Shown: piece by piece, positions 37,362 to 49,572 of the stretch | Numbering within the stretch: the first letter of the stretch is position 1 | How the letters are laid out: each line of letters starts with the position of its first letter | Source of the DNA: Mariannaea sp. PMI_226 | Taxonomy: Eukaryota; Ascomycota; Sordariomycetes; Hypocreales; Nectriaceae | Direction of reading: 5' to 3' | DNA: 64,000 nt | Assembly: GCA_024336345.1 (NCBI GenBank) | Contig: JANFOG010000013.1 | Location: forward strand, 1,133,253 to 1,197,252 | Made by a program: the position numbers and the translations under genes | Notes under the pieces: model-generated | Seen by the model: only the letters and a program-made list of their open reading frames with translations | Database searches by the model: none | Told to the model about the DNA's origin: nothing

Positions 37362-38650
37362 CTTGTGTAATCTAAAATAATGTTAACTTGGAACTAAAAA
37401 TAGTATTTATAAGATAATAGAAAGTTTTGCTCACTGGGTGTAAAACACAAGAAGTAATAATTTAAAAATGCAATAGAAAATTTAAGTAATATTTGAGGAT
37501 TGATAGATATGGTTATTGGAGAGTTTTTATCACAATTATAAGAAATACTATAATGATAGTAAAACTACTAGATCCAGTATTGCCTTATATAGTAGAAGGC
37601 CCCTTAGTTAATATTTATACTAAAAGTTGTTCCTTTTACTAAAGTTCTTTTTTTTTTTTTACCTTCTCAGCTAAGATGCCTTTTGGAACGAAAGGTCCAA
37701 CGAGTGTCATGAATTGAACATGTCCCGCCATTGCCGGGCTGAAAGTCCTTCAACCCCGCTCCCCTGCTGCAACCATCAGCACCCGCTAAGGCCCATTGGC
37801 GGGGTCTCCAGCAGCTTTTCTTGCGGCGCAGTATCGCATTTCACGTCCAACTCTAGTGGAACAGCTTTCTGGTGCTCATAGGAGTCATGACTGGCGCCAG
37901 AAGCTCTCAGAAAAGAACCTGAATGCCTGAATCATAGCTCGGAACGACCTAGACTTCCCACTGAGTCGTGGAATAGTCACTAACTTTGTAACCCCAAATT
38001 GGCTATATCTAAAATTGCCCAAATAGGTGATGTCCAGAAATGATTTGTGTCCCAAACAGGTCGTGATCCAAAACTGGCTACATCCTGGCCGACACATTAC
38101 AGTAAGCGGTAATTTCGCAGGGTCAACACCTTGCATGACCGGGTGTCATCGCACTCGACTCGTTGGAGGGGCAGTCCATTCATATTGACCACGAACCTCA
38201 TCAATACAGAGCGTACACAAGCCGTGCCGCAAAAACGAACATTTGCTAGTTTTATCAAGCACAAACGATACCACACCATCTTCTGCACTACTCCGGCGGG
38301 AGCCACCGGCTTACCAAGTGACAGGAGGATCAGTAATGGGACTTTGGCAGGCTAGCCAGGATTATTTGGGTGGTATTAGCCTTATGACGTCCCTATAGGG
38401 CGTCATTACCAAGCGCACGGCATAAAAGCTGTTGGACCTGTGGCCCAGGAAATATCGGTCCGGGGGGGCCCTGACCAGGGTCTGACAAGGTCTTCAGCTT
38501 CTAGTTCCTAGTTCAAGCCACACAAAATAAGGAGCAAGCGATTATAAGCTTAAAACAAGGACGCGTATCCTTTTAGTTCATTATGCAAGCCGGAATTTAG
38601 CGAGTTCTTGCATGATGCCAGGATTCCGTAGATGCACCCTAGGTATTATT
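37362..38650. other. AT-rich to mixed intergenic stretch
   Basis: No gene recognised. The left half (37.4-37.65 kb) is AT-rich and includes the secreted-protein promoter. A copy of the 17-bp palindrome is at 37679-37695. The rest has no readable family sequence. Confidence 0.4.
37679..37695. repeat. 17-bp palindrome, copy 2 of 3
   Basis: CCTTTTGGAACGAAAGG is the reverse-complement form of the element at 7721-7737 with one changed base; the match extends a few bases outside (GGACC on one side, GGC on the other). Confidence 0.4.
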
Positions 38651-38654
38651 TACC

Positions 38655-39356
38655 AAAAAGTCCAGCTTCGTCCTCCACCACCTGGTCTAACTATTGTCGT
38701 GCTTGTAAGCGGTTGACAAAATCCCAAAATCCTTTCGTCACCGCTAACTCCGGTGTCACGAACACAATCGGCACTGCCCGGTTCCCTTGCTGACTACTCC
38801 AGATATGTGACTCAATATGGCTCTTTGCGCATCGCTTATACAAATCATACTGCAATGATATTAGCGGTACCACCACGATCGTGACTCCTCCTTGCGGCGA
38901 ACAATATGCCGGTAATATTAACGACAAACTCTTGCTTTCTCCTGTTGCTGCAATTTGTATGATCGGACTCTCGCCCCGAATGATTGCCTGAATAACCCCC
39001 TCTTGCTTGCCTTGAAATGATGCCTTTTTCTTACTATTTTTCGTAACTTTCCTCGGATATTTGCGTATTGTCTAAATCGTTCGTAATGTGTGTGCTCTTT
39101 TGCTGTGTCATATAACTGCCTCCCGCCCTGTTTCATCCCAGCCTAGACTCACCAAAGCTCCGAATTTTCTGAACGATCTGGCAACAGAGAGAGCCACCAG
39201 CGATACGTCATCTCGTTCTTTATCCTTCGAATTCACAGCCTCAGCGGCCTTGTTTACAGGAGGATATTCTCCCCGATGGGCAAGGGCATCTTGGCATGGT
39301 CGGATGGCAGCGTCTAGATGTTTCATTTGGAATTTATAAGGGGTTAAGACCAGCAC
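38655..39356 (-). pseudogene. RecQ-like helicase fragment of the repeat helicase family
   Basis: One continuous minus-strand frame interrupted by in-frame stops (near 39108 and 39070, and a TAG near 38688 where Gln is expected). It encodes a RecQ-like N-terminal ATPase lobe: SFQGKQEGVIQAIIRGESPI, a degraded Walker A (ATGESKS in place of the usual TGxGKS), LPAYCSPQGGVTIVVVPLIS (motif Ia region), IVFVTPELAVTKGF and a truncated motif II region (LDQVVEDE). The same domain is found in the relic at 63.6-64 kb. The stops look like CAG to TAG and CGA to TGA changes, as RIP makes. The 3' part is missing. Confidence 0.75.
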
Positions 39357-39871
39357 TACCCTTAGAATCTAGCGACAAAATTTCCTTTCGTTCCGAAACG
39401 TAGTGAACGTAGCTTGGATAGTCAATTCTGAGACCAATATTGTACACTACAATTGGCCAATAGGTTAACCGGAAGGTGAAGTAAGGCATCAAGAGGCTCG
39501 GCTTACACATTGGATCTCAACAATGTGCCGGCGTTGGTCCCCTGACGGTTTTTGCCCTTGGAGTGAAAGCAAGTTTTTAATATACGAACCAAGACAAATA
39601 GAGGATTGCAACACACCGGTGCATGGAATCCTAATGTAAGTAGCCTTAAGGTCCTATAGAGAGGGTCATAAACAGCAAGAATGCTCAATAGGATTTGTTA
39701 TCTTACCATAAATATTCGCAGCTCATCAGTGCTGATGACGTTTGGATCTCATATCAAGGTCAAAACCTACTCTGGCTCCCGTCAGAGTATCGTTCAGAGA
39801 CGTCAGCGATCGCGGCATCGATTGTCGCTCTCGGCTGCGGATTGGGGCGGGTCTTATTTCCGATACCAGTT
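39357..39871. other. Spacer between helicase and transposon relics
   Basis: No gene recognised. It includes the third copy of the 17-bp palindrome at 39384-39400 (CCTTTCGTTCCGAAACG, one arm base changed). Confidence 0.4.
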
Positions 39872-40620
39872 CTAAAGATGATATTGGGCGGTTAGAATGA
39901 TAAAAGGCGGGACCGCCCAGCCAGCGGCATTAACCCCTTGGATCACAGTTGCCCACTCCCGGTTACCAGGCTGAAGTAGCTTAGCTTTTGTACGACCATC
40001 TGAGGTAGTAACCACCATGCCTGGGAAGATAATCCCCATCATAAAGCCCGTCTCATCAAAGTTATAAAGGTCCTCATCCAGGATGCCGTATTTTACCTTA
40101 AGGTTGCGTACGAGAGTAAACCAAGGTGCAATAATCCTAGGATCTTCGCATTTTAGCCCTCTGATACTCGTATTTACTAGCCCAACGCATACGAAGCTCT
40201 GGTTGTCGCTTGATGAAGTTAGCAGCCGAATTGACTCCAACAGGGGGCGCGTCGCGTGCGCGTAGTAGATGGTTGGCCATTTCTTCGACACCACGTATCC
40301 TAGGAGGAAATGCACGTGTGGATAGCTCAGTTACGTATGAGACAATAGCCTCCTCTTCGGATTTAGTAAGATTTATTGATTTAGAGCGAGTATCGCATCA
40401 TGCCGTACGACCAGCGCGTCGGTAAGATAGGGTTGATAGCGGGATATTATAAAGCTTAACTGCAGCTCAAAGGCTTAGTTTTAGATTATTTTAAAGAGTT
40501 TGAAGAGCAAGAATAATCCTTGCTTTATATGAAGATGAGCACATTTTTATTTGTTAAGGAAATAAAGAAATTAAAGAAGAGAAAAAATTAAAGTGGAAGT
40601 GTTCCGCTCACTTGTGGATC
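39872..40620 (-). mobile_element. Pogo-family (DDE) transposon, truncated copy
   Basis: Minus-strand frames encode the first part of a pogo/Fot-like transposase. The HTH_Tnp region is at about 40480-40250 (PLSTLPTR, SEEEAIVSYVTELSTRAFPP, RGVEEMANHLL). The start of the DDE domain follows: KYGILDEDLYNFDETGFMMG, with the first catalytic Asp in NFDETG, then QPGNREWATVIQG and PPFIILTAQYHL. The second and third catalytic acids are absent, since similarity stops near 39880. Frameshifts separate the blocks. A second, more mutated copy of its 5' end is at 48829-49090. Confidence 0.8.
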
Positions 40621-40639
40621 ACGTTATGGCAGCACGGGC

Positions 40640-41042
40640 ATTGAGAAGATGGCTATCTCGTGCAATTGAGCGACTGTAGCATGTTGTATGTGGTCATGCG
40701 ATCGGCATGCTGAGAGTTTCAATTGAAGTGGATGAAGTGAGAGATGACAAGTATCTATTCATCACGCTTAAGCGTTAGATTATCTAAATGGTTGCAATTT
40801 GACAATTACCGTATCTCGGGCGCTTTTGGTAAGATGCACTGCTTGCCATGTTGCGCAATGATTGGATTATACAAATCCGAAGTATGTCCGTCTTTCTATC
40901 CTGGCTGCTGTGATCTTGAATGACCAAACCAGGAGGTGCGGGGCAGCTTCCCTGACCTCTCTGTCCCTCTCCGCATCTCCAGACGCAGGGCATTTCCTGC
41001 GCCACTCTAGTATAACATTCCACTGGGCAGTTACCAGTTGCA
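40640..41042. other. Upstream region of dipeptidyl peptidase III gene
   Basis: No separate gene supported. It provides the promoter and leader of the DPP III gene; one long frame here is out of phase with the gene and looks like chance. Confidence 0.45.
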
Positions 41043-43486
41043 ATGGCAGTCGATGGGGTCCAGGTCTTCAAGCTGGGTATCGAGGCCCAGTTCGGTCGCC
41101 TCACAGATCGTGATAAACGATATGCGCATCACATGGCTCGGTAAGCGCGAGCCCAGGGACCAGCACTACACTCAAGTAACATGCTAAATCATCAAGTCTA
41201 GCTCGGCCTGGTTCGGAACAAGGATCATCCTCCGCCAGGTTTCTCCAGAGTCATCCGCAATTTTTGACTTCATCCTCGAGCTTTATCGCACTTGTTCCGG
41301 GCACTGGAGTTACCTCATCGGACCAGATGTCAGCAGCGAGAACCTCCAACGCTTCTTGACCTACGCCGCTACCTTTCTCTCTAACCTGGGGAACTACTAT
41401 GTGCGTCCTAGCGCTTGAAGGTGCAAGTCTATTGGCAGTACTGACTCTAACAGGGCTCTGGAGACCAGAAATTCATCTCTGGGGTAGACGGCACTGTCCT
41501 CCAGAAACTGGCAGACAGATCCCCTATATTGGCAGGCCTATATGAGGAAATATCCGAGTCCATAAACTCCAGACCGCCTTTCAGTCTTGGCTATCCAAGC
41601 GAGACTGCTCAGAGCAGTTACTATCCCGGGAATTACATCAAAGAGTCGGACATCACCATGGTGTCAAAGGTTCTCGAGCAGAACTCTGTCTTCCCCGAGA
41701 ACACCAGGCTTCGAAAAGCACATGATGGTGCTGGATTTGAGGTCCTCCTTGCCTCTGTTGAACGCGGAGATGTTGCCCGATATCCTCTCCTCAATGGCCG
41801 TGGATTCGTGAGACTTATTAGGGGAGATCATTCTTCCGATCTTCAGCGGGTGTGCGCTGAGCTAACGGAAGCGTCCAAACACGCAACCATCGATTTGCAA
41901 CGACAGTTTCTCAGTGCTTACATCGAAAGCTTCCAAAGCGGTTGTCTGGACACATACCGTAAGTCGCAGCGGATCTGGGTGCGGGACAAGTCACCCAAGG
42001 TGGAGAACATCTTTGGGTTCGTCGAGCCGTATCGCGATCCGCACGGAACTCGGGCAGAGTTTGAGGCTCTGGTGGCAATTACAGACGATGAAGAGTCAAG
42101 TATTCTTGCCAAACTAGTTGAAAACTCGGTGACATTCATCCGTCGGCTGCCCTGGGCAACACCAGAGAATGATGGGAAAGGGCCATTTGAGAAAAATCTC
42201 TTCGAGCCGCCCGACTTCTCGAGCATCCATAGTGAGTGGGAATACAGGCGTGATCCATGATCGATTACTCAAAGCCTATAGCACTGGCGTACTGCTCGAG
42301 CATCATATTTCCAGGAATCAACCTACCAAACGTTAGTTTATGTGCAGAGACCTTTGGTGTGCATTTTGCGCAGACTGACAGTTAATTACAGTACAACGAC
42401 ATTCGGCAGGAGAATGGATTCAAGAATGTGATCATTGCCAACCGGATGGTCGCCGAGAGCCAAGCGAAGCAGTACCCTTTCATTGACGCTTCCGAGGCGG
42501 AGCAATTTAAAAAGCACAAGTTCTCGGCTTATTACTGGTGGGTCGTGCTCCATGAGCTCCTTGGCCATGGCACAGGGCGGATGATGGTTGAGACTATAGA
42601 TGAAAAGTTCAACTTCGATATCAAGAATCCACCCGTCAACCCCATCACTGGAGGGCCCATTACATCCTGGTACAAACCAGGCCAGACTTGGACCGGCGAA
42701 TTCGGAGATCTGGCTACCACCGTTGACGAGTGCAGGGCTGAACTCGTTGGCGCCTATTTAATGGACGATCTAGAGCTTCTTGAGATATTCGGCTTCACCG
42801 AAGTCTCAGAGATTCGTGCCGAGGACTGTGAGTAGCTCTGAAAGACTAGAAAAACTGGCTGGGGCTGACATGGCACCTGCAGTAACCTACAATCTGTACC
42901 AGCAGTTAGGCGTTGACGGTTTGCGGGGACTCTCCAACTTCAATGTGCATAGCGGCGTAAGTGTTTCCCCGAGTCTTGTTGACGAAAAAGTTGTTTTCCT
43001 AACCGATGGCACAGAAATGGGGCCAGGCGCACAGTCGCGTTAGTATTACCGATAGTACAGCCATTCAAGGTAAACACAGGCATGCTGATATCCAGATAGG
43101 CTCACTTTGCCATACTCAAGTGCTTGCTTCTTCATGGCGGCGGTGTCTTAACTGTCACCCACAATAAACCAAAGAATTGTCTGACAGTCCGGGTGGACCG
43201 TTCCAAGATCCGTACGCATGGAAAGCCAGCGCTCGGAAAGATGCTCTTACACTTGCATATGTTCCGATGCACAGCGGACTCCAAAGGCTGTCGCACGTAC
43301 TATGAGGAACTATCGAGGGTGGACATGGAACATGTCGAATGGCGAGAGACTGTGCTCGCAAACAAACCTCCTCCACTCATCTTCGCCCAAGCCAACACGT
43401 TCCTTGATGGGGACAAAGTCACACTGAAAGAGTACGAGCCAACAATTGAAGGCGTCATTAAAAGCTGGGCGGAGCGGGAGGTGTGA
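41043..43486 (+). CDS. Dipeptidyl peptidase III (M49 zinc peptidase)
   Basis: Eight exons: 41043-41140, 41202-41400, 41454-42231, 42282-42331, 42392-42827, 42883-42956, 43015-43038, 43100-43486; 681 aa, every joint in frame. The M49 zinc site is present: HELLGH at residues 429-434 and the third ligand in DECRAE (487-492, ligand Glu488 by analogy with the human enzyme). Other family blocks are AHHMARSAWFGTRIILRQVS, NLGNYYGSGDQKF and PGINLPNYNDIRQENGFKNV. The enzyme removes dipeptides from the N-terminus of short peptides in the cytosol. It has no signal peptide. It converges with the gene at 43520, leaving only 33 bp between stops. It appears intact despite its repeat-rich surroundings. Confidence 0.93.
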
Positions 43487-43519
43487 GATGAAATATATTT
43501 CCTATGAATACATATACAC

Positions 43520-45005
43520 TCAGACTCCGCCCTGCCGAAGCACAAGAACATATTGCATAATCTGAAATACCGTCTGAACCACTCCTAACAAAATGCTTAC
43601 CGAACGAAAAGATAGGACACTCCTGAACGCGAGCCAAGCGGTAGAGTCGCGCTTATCCCGCCACAGCTGTCGGATGGCGCGAGGCTTCTTGCTCGACGCG
43701 TAATTGTTCAGTCGTACGATTCTACTCCGAAGGTGGGGGAAGTCACCAGCCAGGTCGTACTCCTCTCGCTCAATTAGCGTAATTGGACAATTGAATCGCT
43801 TCCTGCTGCACATTAGAGTCAAGAATTGATCATGTCCCTCATGCGGTGTGCGTGCGAACGGTCGTAGTCGTCGAAACAGAGTCCTCGACCGCCTACTGTG
43901 ACCGAAGAGCAGGCGGTAGGAGAGTAGAATCTCCTGAACCAGCTCTGTGACATCCTCCTCACTTGCCCAGGGCACTGATCCAGGGCTTTCAAACCCGCAG
44001 CGGTGAATAGCACACTTCCGTAGCCCTTGACCATCTCGCCTTTTAAGGCTCGAGACGCAGAATGAGGGATATTGATAAAGAAAGAGAGTTCCGGAATGCC
44101 TGTCTAGTTCCAGATGGCAGGAGAGAGAGTCGACCCACTCAAGCCTGACACCACAGATCCTGGTCAATACATGAGCGTTGAGTGCCTTGGATATTATTAC
44201 TTTGGTATTATTGAACAGCTTCTTGTCATCCGTATCATCAAAAGCGCAATAATCTCGTGGTGGAGGCATCATCCCGAACGCAAGAAGAAAGCTGGGTAGT
44301 TCGTATTTGCCCGAGAGAGAATGACAAATAGCGGTCACATCAAGCCTGCTGAAGCGGTGAGGGCATCGCCAGTTATGACCTGTATAAGTGAAACACGACC
44401 TATGATAACAGCCTCAGTGAGACCTTATAGGGCTCAAGCCCCTATAGACAGCCCCTTCTATAGAAGATAAATAGCCTGCTGTAGGACCTTTCTATAGCTA
44501 GAAATCAAGGCCTTCTGTGCCTTGAGTTGCCCCTATCCTAGGTGACAGAGAAGACTGGTTAAGGCATATTGGCGCTTCGCCGTGGTATCCGTCAATCTCG
44601 TCGAAAATGTTGAATCCTCCGGTCGCACAGCGGATGTCAGGTTTGTAGAGCATTGTCTGCCAGCCTAGGATGGAAAAGATCAGTTCTTTGGATGACTAGT
44701 AGGCTTCGTAATTGTCCTTGACAGATACGATACCGAGTTCGACAAGTTTATCCGTGATACTGTCGATGGTTTTCGGTTCGGAGACCAGGACAAGTTCTCT
44801 GACTTTGTTGCATAGGGGAAGAAAATGTGTGTCCCAGTCCGATTTCTTGTCGCAGTTCATGTTCGGCAGAGCCAGCAACAGTCGCTGCGGTTGGCTGCGG
44901 ATTTGCTGGTACAGCCACCAGCGATACCACGGAAGGTCGGCGAGGGGTGGGATCAGGACCCGCTTCAACGTGGCTAGTCGTGCTTGTCCAAGACATCGAG
45001 GACAT
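43520..45005 (-). pseudogene. Conserved fungal protein with C-terminal membrane segment, broken
   Basis: The 3' frame (272 aa, 44338-43520) ends with LWRDKRDSTAWLAFRSVLSF and a hydrophobic segment, typical of a widespread fungal family of unknown function. Earlier blocks of the same family lie upstream: PWYRWWLYQQIRSQP and HFLPLCNKVRELV (44.96-44.75 kb) and WQTMLYKPDIRCATGGFNIF (about 44.65-44.57 kb). They are in one frame but separated by an in-frame TAG at 44698-44696. A putative intron of about 150 bp then leads to the 3' frame. Either the gene is dead by nonsense mutation or the exon structure is unusual. No catalytic motif is visible; homologues are large proteins that often sit near NLR or repeat genes. 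Confidence 0.6.
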
Positions 45006-45503
45006 TTCTGATCACATCAGATCAGCTTACTTAATCGAGAACTAGTTGGTTGGAGGATATTAGTACCAAACGAGTGATCGGTCGAGTTCGCCATGGGAAT
45101 GATAGCAAGAGTGCGGCACCAAGAGCCTATTATGTCTTACAGACTGCCGAAGCAAGAGCTCGTACGGATGCCGTTCCTTTGTACTGGTCAAAAGTATTGC
45201 ACTAGATCGAGGCATAGCTACCAAGGCCACACCACTGGCTACGGTCGCTTCGGCCCGTGGCCGCCTTCCCGTCTTAGTTGGAGTTTAGGCGCTGGTAGCT
45301 TGCTGGGGCAAATGGCAATCTTCATTCGCTCGTTGGTTGGTTGGTGCATCTTCCAGTGCTAAGGTAACGTACAAGTATCGCGCTCCGCATATGCTAGGCT
45401 ACCTAGTGCAACAAAGTTAATGGTCAAATTTTAGTAGAAAATGAGGTAGTTCTTTGTATCAAAAAAGTGGCGAGGACCTCCATCATTATACAATTTGAGC
45501 AGA
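45006..45503. other. Intergenic between broken membrane-protein gene and NLR relic
   Basis: No gene recognised. Confidence 0.4.
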
Positions 45504-48500
45504 GATGGTCGAAACGTGAGTGTCCCACAAGAGTCCTAGAGCCGCAGAGAGGAGAGAATGCTGATGCTAGTCAATTTAGCCGGGGATAAAGCCCATTGTG
45601 GCACCAAGCCTTGGAAAAGTATCGAGAAGAGTTGCAGGCGGCCGAGGATTATCAAGCCATCCAGAAAGTCCACACTCTCGAGGAGCTGATCGCTTCGTTT
45701 TTCTCCATCCAGGACTCTGCCCTGAGTAATTACGCTGGAGTACTTTCTCTTAACAGGATTGTCCCGAGGCTCAAGTTTGTCGACGACTTCTCGGCGGTGT
45801 TAGCTCTGTGCTTCGGCGCCGATGCAGCCCTAACCGCGGCTGTCTAAGGCAGCATAAGGTTGATCCTTTCGCACGCCTCCTCAGCCGCGGAGAGCGTCCA
45901 AGACGTTCTCGACATGCTAGAAGAGCCCAGTTTGACACTCCGGCAGTTCCAGGTCTACGAACAGACGCTACCACTGAACCGCCAACTCCAAGAGGCCTTA
46001 TTAGACGTGTACTGCGAGATCATCTGCTTCTACGCCGGGGCTATCCACTTCCTCCGCAGCAATCCCCATCTAGTCATAAGGAAGAATGCGTGGCAAACTT
46101 TTCGCATTGACTTTTCGCGGACAATTATGCGCATAAAACGCATGTCGTCGACCGTAGAGAGCGAGGCCGACCTAGTGCGGATGTGAAAGGACGAAACGCA
46201 TTACAAAGAAGTTCTAGAGCTCTTGAGTGCCATGAAGGTGAGCAATACAGATGGCGCCAAGCGAATTCGGTACAATAACATCCCGTTTGCCGCCAATACC
46301 AAGTTCATCGGCCGTGAGAATGCCCTAGGTGCGATTGACAAATCACTGGAGCCGGAAATAGCTGCGCCCTCACTTAATTCGATAGCATTATTCGGTATGG
46401 GCGGTGTCAGCAAAACTCAGATTGCGATCGCAATCGCATATTGTAATCTGGAAAAGTTCACCGTTATCCCGTGGGTTGCAGCTGATAACCCAATTGCCAT
46501 TGGAGAGACCTGTCACAAGATCGCCGACGGACTCGGCCTACTGGGAAGTGATGACGAAATAAAAGACGCCGCTGCGGCTATCTATCAGGTGAAAAAATGG
46601 CTAGCCACAACAAGTTCGTTATCCTCTTCCAGTGGCCATTTGATATTGCAATCATCGTCTGACCGCTGCAGAGTCTACTTACCTCATCATATTCGACAAT
46701 GCGGACGATCAAACGCTCTGAAGACGGCATGGCCGAACACCATGGGTCGTTGCTCCTAACAATGCGAGATTTCACCGTTGCTACATCTCTGGTAAACAAG
46801 CATTTACTAGTTGATGCACTAGGTGACGAGGATGGCAGGAAGATGCTTCTAAAGGCACTTAACCTAGATCACACTTCGCCAGATCATGCACAACACGCCT
46901 TTGCCATCAGTAAGACCTTTGGCGGACTACCTTTGGCTCTCACACAGATCGGCGGGTTCATCAAGCAGAGAAAGATGTCTCTAAAAGAGTTCTTGCCACT
47001 GTACGAGCGTTATTCTGCCAAGATTGATGCAAGAAAGGCGCCTGGCAGTGACTACGAGCATACGTTGAGCATGGTGTAGAGCGCCTCCTTCGAGAAATTG
47101 ACCGAGACCTCCACCCGCCTTCTGAACTCGTTGTCTTTTTTGACCCCGATGGTATCTCTGAGGACATCTTGTTGCAAGGTTCTCAGAATATCGATGATGA
47201 ATTTTCCTTTCTCTCTGAAGAATTGGAGTAAGTGACATTCTGCTGATTCTACAATCCTTGAGAACTCTGCGCTGATATTATCAATACAGTGTCGGTGATG
47301 CGTCAGAGGACCTCCTCCGAGCAGCCCTCGACAATTGGTCAGGCGACTTGGCGATTCTTTCAATTCATCGTTTGGTGCAGTCGGCGGTCCAGAAGAGGCT
47401 CAGCGAGTCGGAGAGCATCAAGTACTTTGATGGCGTCGTCCATATACTCTGCTGGGGATTCCCAGACCATCCGAGTACGGATATCGGCCATCAAATTGCA
47501 GCTCGGACGTGATGTGAGAAATGCCTTCCTTATGTCAACCATCTTGTCCACCTCGCAAAATATCAAGGGAAGAACCCAGGAGATCGACAAAAGTATGCTG
47601 ATCTCCTGCTGAGATGCAGTTGGTGGGTAACCCTAACCCGTACCCTCCTATCCTCCTCCTGATGCATCTCCGTGTAGGTACCTCTACGAAAGGGAGATGT
47701 GCATTGTCGCTAGAGGAATGGTCGAGCAAACAATTCCAACATTCGAGGATAAAACAAGTCTGGGATATGCAAGCGCTATTGATCTTGGTGGCCTCATCGA
47801 CTTGGATCTGGCCCCGTCTGATAAGGCCCTGGAGCCCTTCACACGTGCCCTGGAGATACGCAGGGCCAGGCTGGGCAGGATGGCCCCTTTATTGCCTATA
47901 GCCTCAACAATGTTGCTCTGGCATACACCGAAATAAGCAAAATGGATCTCACCTTCACAGCACACCAGGAGGCAATTCGTCTTAGACTTCAGGCCAACAG
48001 CAACAGAATCGGCAACTCTTACAGCAACATGTCGAGTCTCCTTCTTCGCATGGGCTGCCCTGACGAAGCCGAGGAGATGCTTTCGAGATGCCCATCCCTG
48101 AAAGACTTGACTGACGAGGCATTTCTTAGTACCGGCAATCCCCGGTTCTCAGGCGATGTGGTCTTGTTGTCTCGTATTCGCCTTGCCCAGGGACGATCGA
48201 CTGATGCCTTGAAACTGGCATCGAAAGCTGCTCGGAAACCGACTCAAGACCTACGACTCGCAGTACGATGTCGCTTCCAAGTTACTAAAAGAGGGCCATG
48301 CGAGCTCAGCGACGTAGGTGCTCTATTCCTTGCAAACAGTGCGCGAATAATCTTCTAACTCACCATCCAGGCAACTACTCGAGGAAATAGTCGGCATATC
48401 TGAGACCTTTGTTGAGGGAGACGGTCAACGAGCTCGAGCCTTGTTCAAGCTCACAGAGGTCTCTGCAGACCGAGGCATGCAAGCTGAATCAATTGCCTGT

Positions 48501-48604
48501 AGAGAAAAGGCATTGACCTACGAGCGGCACTGAGACCGGAACTCAAGAACGTTCCATTTGAGGAAGCTGAATTCACCAAACTGCGTCTATGGATGCTGTG
48601 GTAA
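45504..48604 (+). pseudogene. NLR-like gene relic: NB-ARC plus TPR
   Basis: One frame runs from about 45596 to 46580 with two in-frame stops (TAA 45845-45847, TGA 46184-46186). It holds the helical N-terminal domain common in fungal NLRs (HTLEELIASFFSIQDSALSN, SAAESVQDVLDMLEE) and then the NB-ARC P-loop GMGGVSKTQIA at 46394-46426, with Ser where the Walker A Gly is expected. After a likely intron come Walker B (LIIFDNADD), GSLLLTMRDFTVA, and GGLPLALTQIGGFIK, then TPR-like helices (EPFTRALEIRRARLG, SLNNVALAYTEISK, NSYSNMSSLLLRMG). Several frameshifts separate these. Fungal NLRs sense non-self and can trigger cell death; this copy cannot make a full protein. Confidence 0.8.
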
Positions 48605-48828
48605 AGGGAACCGATAAGTTCATTGGTTCGGGCATCATTTTGACGAATCGTCTTTTGAGTATCCTCGCAGTGGGTCATGAAGTATTGGGTGGTTGAGCAG
48701 ACGAGACGTTAAAATTCGCAAGTGCGATAAAGTAGAGGCCATGTCCAAGGTGGTCGCCAGCGGACCTAGTAGCACGAACAGCAAAGAGATCTAATTACCA
48801 AGTATAGGAGAACAATGGAAAACTTAGA

Positions 48829-49090
48829 TTTAGTAAGATTTATTGATTTAAAGTAAGTATTATATTATACTATATAACCAGCGCGTCAATAAGATAAAAT
48901 TGATAGTAGGATATTATAAAGCTTAGCTATAGCTTTATAGCTTAGCTTTAGGTTATTTTAAAGAGCTTAAAGAATAATAATAATATTTATTTTATATAAA
49001 TATAATCCTATTTTTATTTATTAAGAAAATAAATAAATTAAAGGAGAGAAGAAATTAAAGTGGAAGTATTTTACTTATTTATATATTTTG
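48829..49090 (-). mobile_element. RIP-mutated 5' fragment of the pogo-family transposon
   Basis: Aligns with 40366-40635. Over the first 100 bases nearly every difference is C to T or G to A in this copy (for example GCGGGATATT versus GTAGGATATT), which is the RIP pattern. It contains only the 5' flank and the start of the coding part. Confidence 0.75.
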
Positions 49091-49572
49091 CTTACCTATA
49101 GATTATATTAAGTATATAATAATATAGCTTTATAAGAATAAGAGTAATTACTAAATAAACTAAATAAAAATAAAGAGAATCTTTTAATTAGATAGTTTTA
49201 TAAGTAAAAGGCTAAATAAAAAGTTAAAAATCAGGCAAGAAAAGCATATATTATAAGTAAGATAGTGATGCCTCTGTCCACCGGTCTTTTGTATTCGAGG
49301 AAGAAGGTATCGTAGTTGAGCGTTGTGAAGAACTTCTGTTGATGTATAAGGTATGTAGCCACGGGCGCGAACTAATGAAAAACCGGCAGGCATATTAACA
49401 AATCTTCCGTAAGCGGAGGGAAAGCATTTCCCTACGAAATACAATACACGAACACAATAGTTAATACCACCCTATCCCAACCCTAATTATCCTCCTGGCT
49501 GTAATGTCCGCAAGACGAAATGGAGATTGTAGTGCTAGCCGACATAAGTATCTCACATAAAGATTGTTAGAG
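49091..49572. other. AT-rich spacer
   Basis: No gene recognised. Strongly AT-rich at the left, normal composition by 49.3 kb. Confidence 0.4.

Noticed and set aside
44712..45045. Plus-strand frames opposite the broken membrane-protein gene
   Set aside because: The minus frame carries the family sequence.
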